A stretch of DNA of 64,000 bases, from contig NZ_CP087968.1 of the NCBI RefSeq assembly GCF_024703895.1, positions 2,418,001-2,482,000 of the forward strand. The letters are read 5' to 3'. The notes below the pieces were generated by a model. It was given only the letters and a program-made list of their open reading frames with translations, had not been told where the DNA came from and ran no database searches. This DNA comes from Nocardioides sp. B-3. Its GTDB lineage: Bacteria; Actinomycetota; Actinomycetes; Propionibacteriales; Nocardioidaceae. A program made the position numbers and the translations under genes. Positions 60,939 to 64,000 of this stretch are shown piece after piece. Positions within the stretch are counted from its first letter, which is position 1; each line of letters opens with the position of its first letter.

Positions 60939-61408
60939 TGCCTCGCAAGGGTCCCGCGCCGAAGCGCCCCCTCGTCGTCGACCCGGTCTACGGTTCGCAG
61001 GTCGTCACCCAGCTCGTGAGCAAGGTCCTCCAGGGACGGCAAGAAGGCTGTTGCCCAGCGCATCGTCTACACCGCCCTCGAAGGCTGTCGCGAGAAGACC
61101 GGCTCCGACCCGGTCGTCACCCTCAAGCGCGCGTCGACAACGTCAAGCCCGCCATCGAGGTCAAGTCCCGCCGCGTCGGCGGCGCGACCTACCAGGTCCC
61201 CGTCGAGGTCAAGACCAACCGTCAGACCACGCTGGCCCTGCGCTGGCTCGTCGGCTACGCCGCCGACCGTCGTGAGAAGACGATGGCCGAGCGCCTCATG
61301 AACGAGATCCTCGACGCCTCCAACGGTCTCGGTGCCGCTGTGAAGAAGCGCGAGGACACGCACAAGATGGCCGAGTCCAACAAGGCCTTCGCCCACTACC
61401 GCTGGTGA
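60938..61408 (+). CDS. rpsG: 30S ribosomal protein S7
   Basis: 156 residues. [20 protein letters not shown] and [19 protein letters not shown] are diagnostic, as is [21 protein letters not shown]. An inserted G near 61035 and a lost C near 61132 put the 30 residues between them out of frame; because S7 is essential, these must be sequence errors. S7 nucleates assembly of the 30S head. ATG overlaps the rpsL stop. Confidence 0.97.
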   Translation: MPRKGPAPKRPLVVDPVYGSQVVTQLVSKVLQGRQEGCCPAHRLHRPRRLSREDRLRPGRHPQARVDNVKPAIEVKSRRVGGATYQVPVEVKTNRQTTLALRWLVGYAADRREKTMAERLMNEILDASNGLGAAVKKREDTHKMAESNKAFAHYRW

Positions 61409-61412
61409 TCTC

Positions 61413-61446
61413 GATGGAGTACGCCGATGCGTCGGCGTACTCCATC
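61413..61446 (+). terminator. Strong hairpin between rpsG and fusA
   Basis: GATGGAGTACGCCGA (61413-61427), loop TGCG, then the exact complement (61432-61446) form a perfect 15-bp stem right after the rpsG stop. No T run follows and fusA starts 42 bp later. It may be a partial terminator, RNase site or stabiliser. Confidence 0.6.
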
Positions 61447-61488
61447 ACCCACCGCACCCATCTACTTTCGAGGGACTGAGACACAGAC

Positions 61489-63601
61489 GTGGCTGTCGAA
61501 ATCACCACCGACCTGAACAAGGTCCGCAACATCGGCATCATGGCGCACATCGACGCCGGCAAGACCACCACCACCGAGCGCATCCTGTTCTACACCGGCA
61601 TCAGCTACAAGATCGGTGAGGTCCACGACGGCGCAGCCACGATGGACTGGATGGAGCAGGAGCAGGAGCGTGGCATCACGATCACCTCTGCTGCGACGAC
61701 GTGCTGGTGGAAGGACCACCAGATCAACATCATCGACACCCCCGGTCACGTGGACTTCACCGCCGAGGTCGAGCGCTCGCTGCGCGTCCTCGACGGCGCC
61801 GTGGCCGTGTTCGACGGTGTCGCCGGTGTCGAGCCGCAGACGATGACGGTGTGGCGCCGGGCCAACAAGTACTCCGTCCCCCGCATGTGCTTCGTCAACA
61901 AGCTCGACCGCACCGGTGCCGACTTCTTCCGCTGCGTCGACATGATGGTCGAGCGCCTCAACTCCACCCCGCTCGTGCTCCAGCTGCCGATCGGCGCTGA
62001 GTCCGAGTTCCTCGGTGTGATCGACCTCGTCGGCATGCGTGCCCTGACTCGGCGTGGCGAGACCACGATGGGTGAGGACTACGACGTCGAGGAGATCCCG
62101 GCCGAGCTGGCCGAGCAGGCCGCGGAGTACCGCGAGAAGCTGCTCGAGACGCTGGCCGAGGCCGACGACGACATCATGGAGAAGTTCCTCGAGGAGGGTG
62201 AGTTCACCGTCGAGGAGCTGGAGGCCGCGATCCGTCGCGCCACCCTCGCCGACAAGCTCAACCCGGTCCTGTGCGGCACCGCGTTCAAGAACAAGGGCGT
62301 CCAGCCCCTGCTCGACGCCGTCGTGAAGTTCCTGCCCTCGCCGCTCGACATCGACGGCATCCGGGGTCACTCGGTCAAGGACGAGAACGAGGTCATCGTT
62401 CGCCAGCCGTCCGACAGCGAGCCGTTCTCCGGCCTCGCCTACAAGATCGCGACCGACCCGCACCTCGGCAAGCTGATCTACGTCCGCGTCTACTCCGGCA
62501 AGCTCGAAGCCGGCTCGACCGTGGTCAACTCGGTCAACGGCCGCAAGGAGCGAATCGGCAAGGTCTACCAGATGCACGCCAACAAGCGTGAGGAGATCGC
62601 GTCGGTCGGCGCCGGCCAGATCGTGGCCGTCATGGGCCTCAAGGACACCAAGACCGGCCACACCCTGTGTGACCCGCAGAACCAGGTCGTCCTCGAGTCG
62701 ATGACGTTCCCGGCCCCGGTGATCGAGGTCGCCATCGAGCCGAAGACGAAGTCCGACCAGGGAGAAGCTCGGCACCGCGATCCAGCGACTGTCCGACGAG
62801 GACCCCACCTTCACGGTCAAGGCCGACGAAGAGACCGGTCAGACCATCATCGCCGGCATGGGCGAGCTCCACCTGGAGATCCTCGTCGACCGGATGAAGC
62901 GCGAGTTCCGCGTCGAGGCCACCGTCGGCAAGCCGCAGGTCGCCTACCGCGAGACCATCCGCAACAAGGTCGAGAAGCACTCCTACACCCACAAGAAGCA
63001 GACCGGTGGTTCGGGTCAGTTCGCCAAGGTCGTCATCGACCTCGAGCCGAACATCGACCCGGAGACCGGCACCGGTGCGGGCTACGAGTTCGTCAACGCC
63101 GTCAGCGGCGGTCGCATCCCGAAGGAGTACATCCCCTCGGTCGACGCCGGTGGCCGGGACGCCATGGAGTTCGGCGTGCTCGCCGGCTACCCGATGGTGG
63201 ACGTGAAGTTCACGCTCACCGACGGTGCCTACCACGACGTCGACTCCTCGGAGCTCGCGTTCAAGATCGCCGGCAACCAGGCCTTCAAGGAGGCCGCTCG
63301 TCGCGCCAAGCCGGTCCTGCTCGAGCCGATGTTCGCGGTCGAGGTGACCACGCCGGAGAGCTTCCTCGGCACGGTCATCGGTGACATCAACTCGCGCCGC
63401 GGCCAGATCCAGCCCGGGAGGAGCGTCACGGCGACATGGTCGTCAACGCCCTTGTGCCGCTCTCCGAGATGTTCAGGGTACGTTGGCGACCTGAGGTCGA
63501 AGACCTCCGGTCAGGCGTCGTACTCGATGGAGTTCGACTCCTACGCCGAGGTTCCCACGAACATCGCCGAAGAGATCGTCAAGAAGGTCCGCGGCGAGTA
63601 G
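61489..63601 (+). CDS. fusA: Elongation factor G
   Basis: About 704 residues. G1 is [16 protein letters not shown]2 is [13 protein letters not shown]3 is [16 protein letters not shown] and G4 is NKLDRTGAD. Domains II to V follow, with [17 protein letters not shown] and the SRRGQIQ region. The GTPase drives translocation and, with RRF, ribosome recycling. Extra G near 62760, lost base near 63420 and extra A near 63475 break the frame and must be errors. GTG start at 61489. Confidence 0.98.
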
Positions 63602-63685
63602 TCGCCCGGGCCGTCGACAGGCAGCCCAGCACGACCCGTTTCACCACCCACGAATTCAGTACAAACCCAACCGGGAGGAGCCCCA

Positions 63686-64000
63686 GTGGCTAAGGCGAAG
63701 TTCGAGCGGACCAAGCCGCACGTCAACATCGGCACCATCGGTCACATCGACCATGGCAAGACGACGTTGACCGCAGCAATCACCAAGGTGCTGCACGACG
63801 CGTACCCGACCCTCAACGAGGCGTCGGCGTTCGACCAGATCGACAAGGCGCCCGAAGAGCGTCAGCGCGGTATCACCATCTCGATCGCGCACGTCGAGTA
63901 CCAGACCGAGTCGCGCCACTACGCGCACGTCGACTGCCCCGGTCACGCTGACTACATCAAGAACATGATCACCGGTGCGGCCCAGATGGACGGCGCGATC
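63686..64000 (+). CDS. tuf: Elongation factor Tu, N-terminal part (runs off right edge)
   Basis: The first 105 residues of EF-Tu. [20 protein letters not shown] leads into the P-loop [11 protein letters not shown], the switch I region [16 protein letters not shown] and G3 [23 protein letters not shown] follows GGGAGGAG at 8 bp. EF-Tu delivers aminoacyl-tRNA to the ribosome. The gap of 84 bp after fusA shows no strong hairpin. Confidence 0.98.
   Translation, partial: MAKAKFERTKPHVNIGTIGHIDHGKTTLTAAITKVLHDAYPTLNEASAFDQIDKAPEERQRGITISIAHVEYQTESRHYAHVDCPGHADYIKNMITGAAQMDGAI

Noticed and set aside
60938..63601. rpsG and fusA as pseudogenes
   Set aside because: Both are essential, otherwise perfectly conserved, and the faults are single-base changes in G/C runs.
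1..64000. CRISPR array, tRNA, prophage or transposase
   Set aside because: No spaced direct repeats, cloverleaf-like sequence, phage structural genes or transposase motifs were noticed; this was by eye only.

Overview
The window is about 71% G+C and reads as chromosome of a Nocardioides-like actinobacterium. The grounds are a complete mycofactocin cluster with an NDMA-type methanol dehydrogenase, an actinobacterial XPB/CspB/DUF3027/DUF2530 neighbourhood, many GTG starts with ATGA/GTGA couplings, and an rpsL-rpsG-fusA-tuf operon. The genus is inferred. Single-base frame breaks occur in most long genes, including the essential rpsG and fusA. They mostly fall in G or C runs and are treated as sequence errors, so genes are given as full spans with break positions noted.

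Layout. 1-2689 (+): end of a MoxR ATPase, a VWA (CoxE-like) protein and XdhC. 2774-8187 (+): mftD, an SDR, an iron-type alcohol dehydrogenase and a sensor kinase/LuxR regulator pair (MadSR-like). 8282-13298 (-): mdo, a MoxR with a His-rich tail, a His-containing VWA protein and mftM. 13527-18588 (+): mftA, mftB, mftC, mftE, mftF and a GAF/winged-helix regulator. 18849-23328 (+): a form II molybdenum hydroxylase (coxS-L-M) plus coxG, behind a perfect CRP/GlxR-type site. These blocks may form one alcohol-oxidation locus: mycofactocin-linked dehydrogenases make aldehydes, and the molybdenum hydroxylase could take them further. That last step is inference.

23404-33546: a lipoprotein, DUF2207 and LemA genes, an AlkB-like dioxygenase, an ABC/FtsX exporter, a GntR regulator, an HD hydrolase and XPB helicase. 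33647-43495: a sugar cluster (two GH32-type enzymes, LacI regulator, ABC importer with its own ATPase, GH36 alpha-galactosidase), best read as raffinose-family or sucrose/fructan use. It lies between XPB and the helicase-associated gene (44025-46310) that usually accompanies XPB.

46374-60331: PP2C phosphatase and FHA genes, a secreted subtilase, a HAD-LarE fusion, a cold-shock protein, MFS carriers, DUF3027, a methyltransferase, DUF2530, a purine permease and a MarR/MFS pair. 60567-64000: the str operon with a clear sigma-A-type promoter; tuf runs off the right edge.

Non-coding features worth attention: a 131-134 bp repeat family with inverted ends (two copies), three strong intercistronic hairpins, a shared CCTAGCGT box at the mftD, mdo and mftA promoters, and a palindrome-rich gap at 49498-49660. 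No tRNA, rRNA, CRISPR array, transposase or prophage gene was seen.
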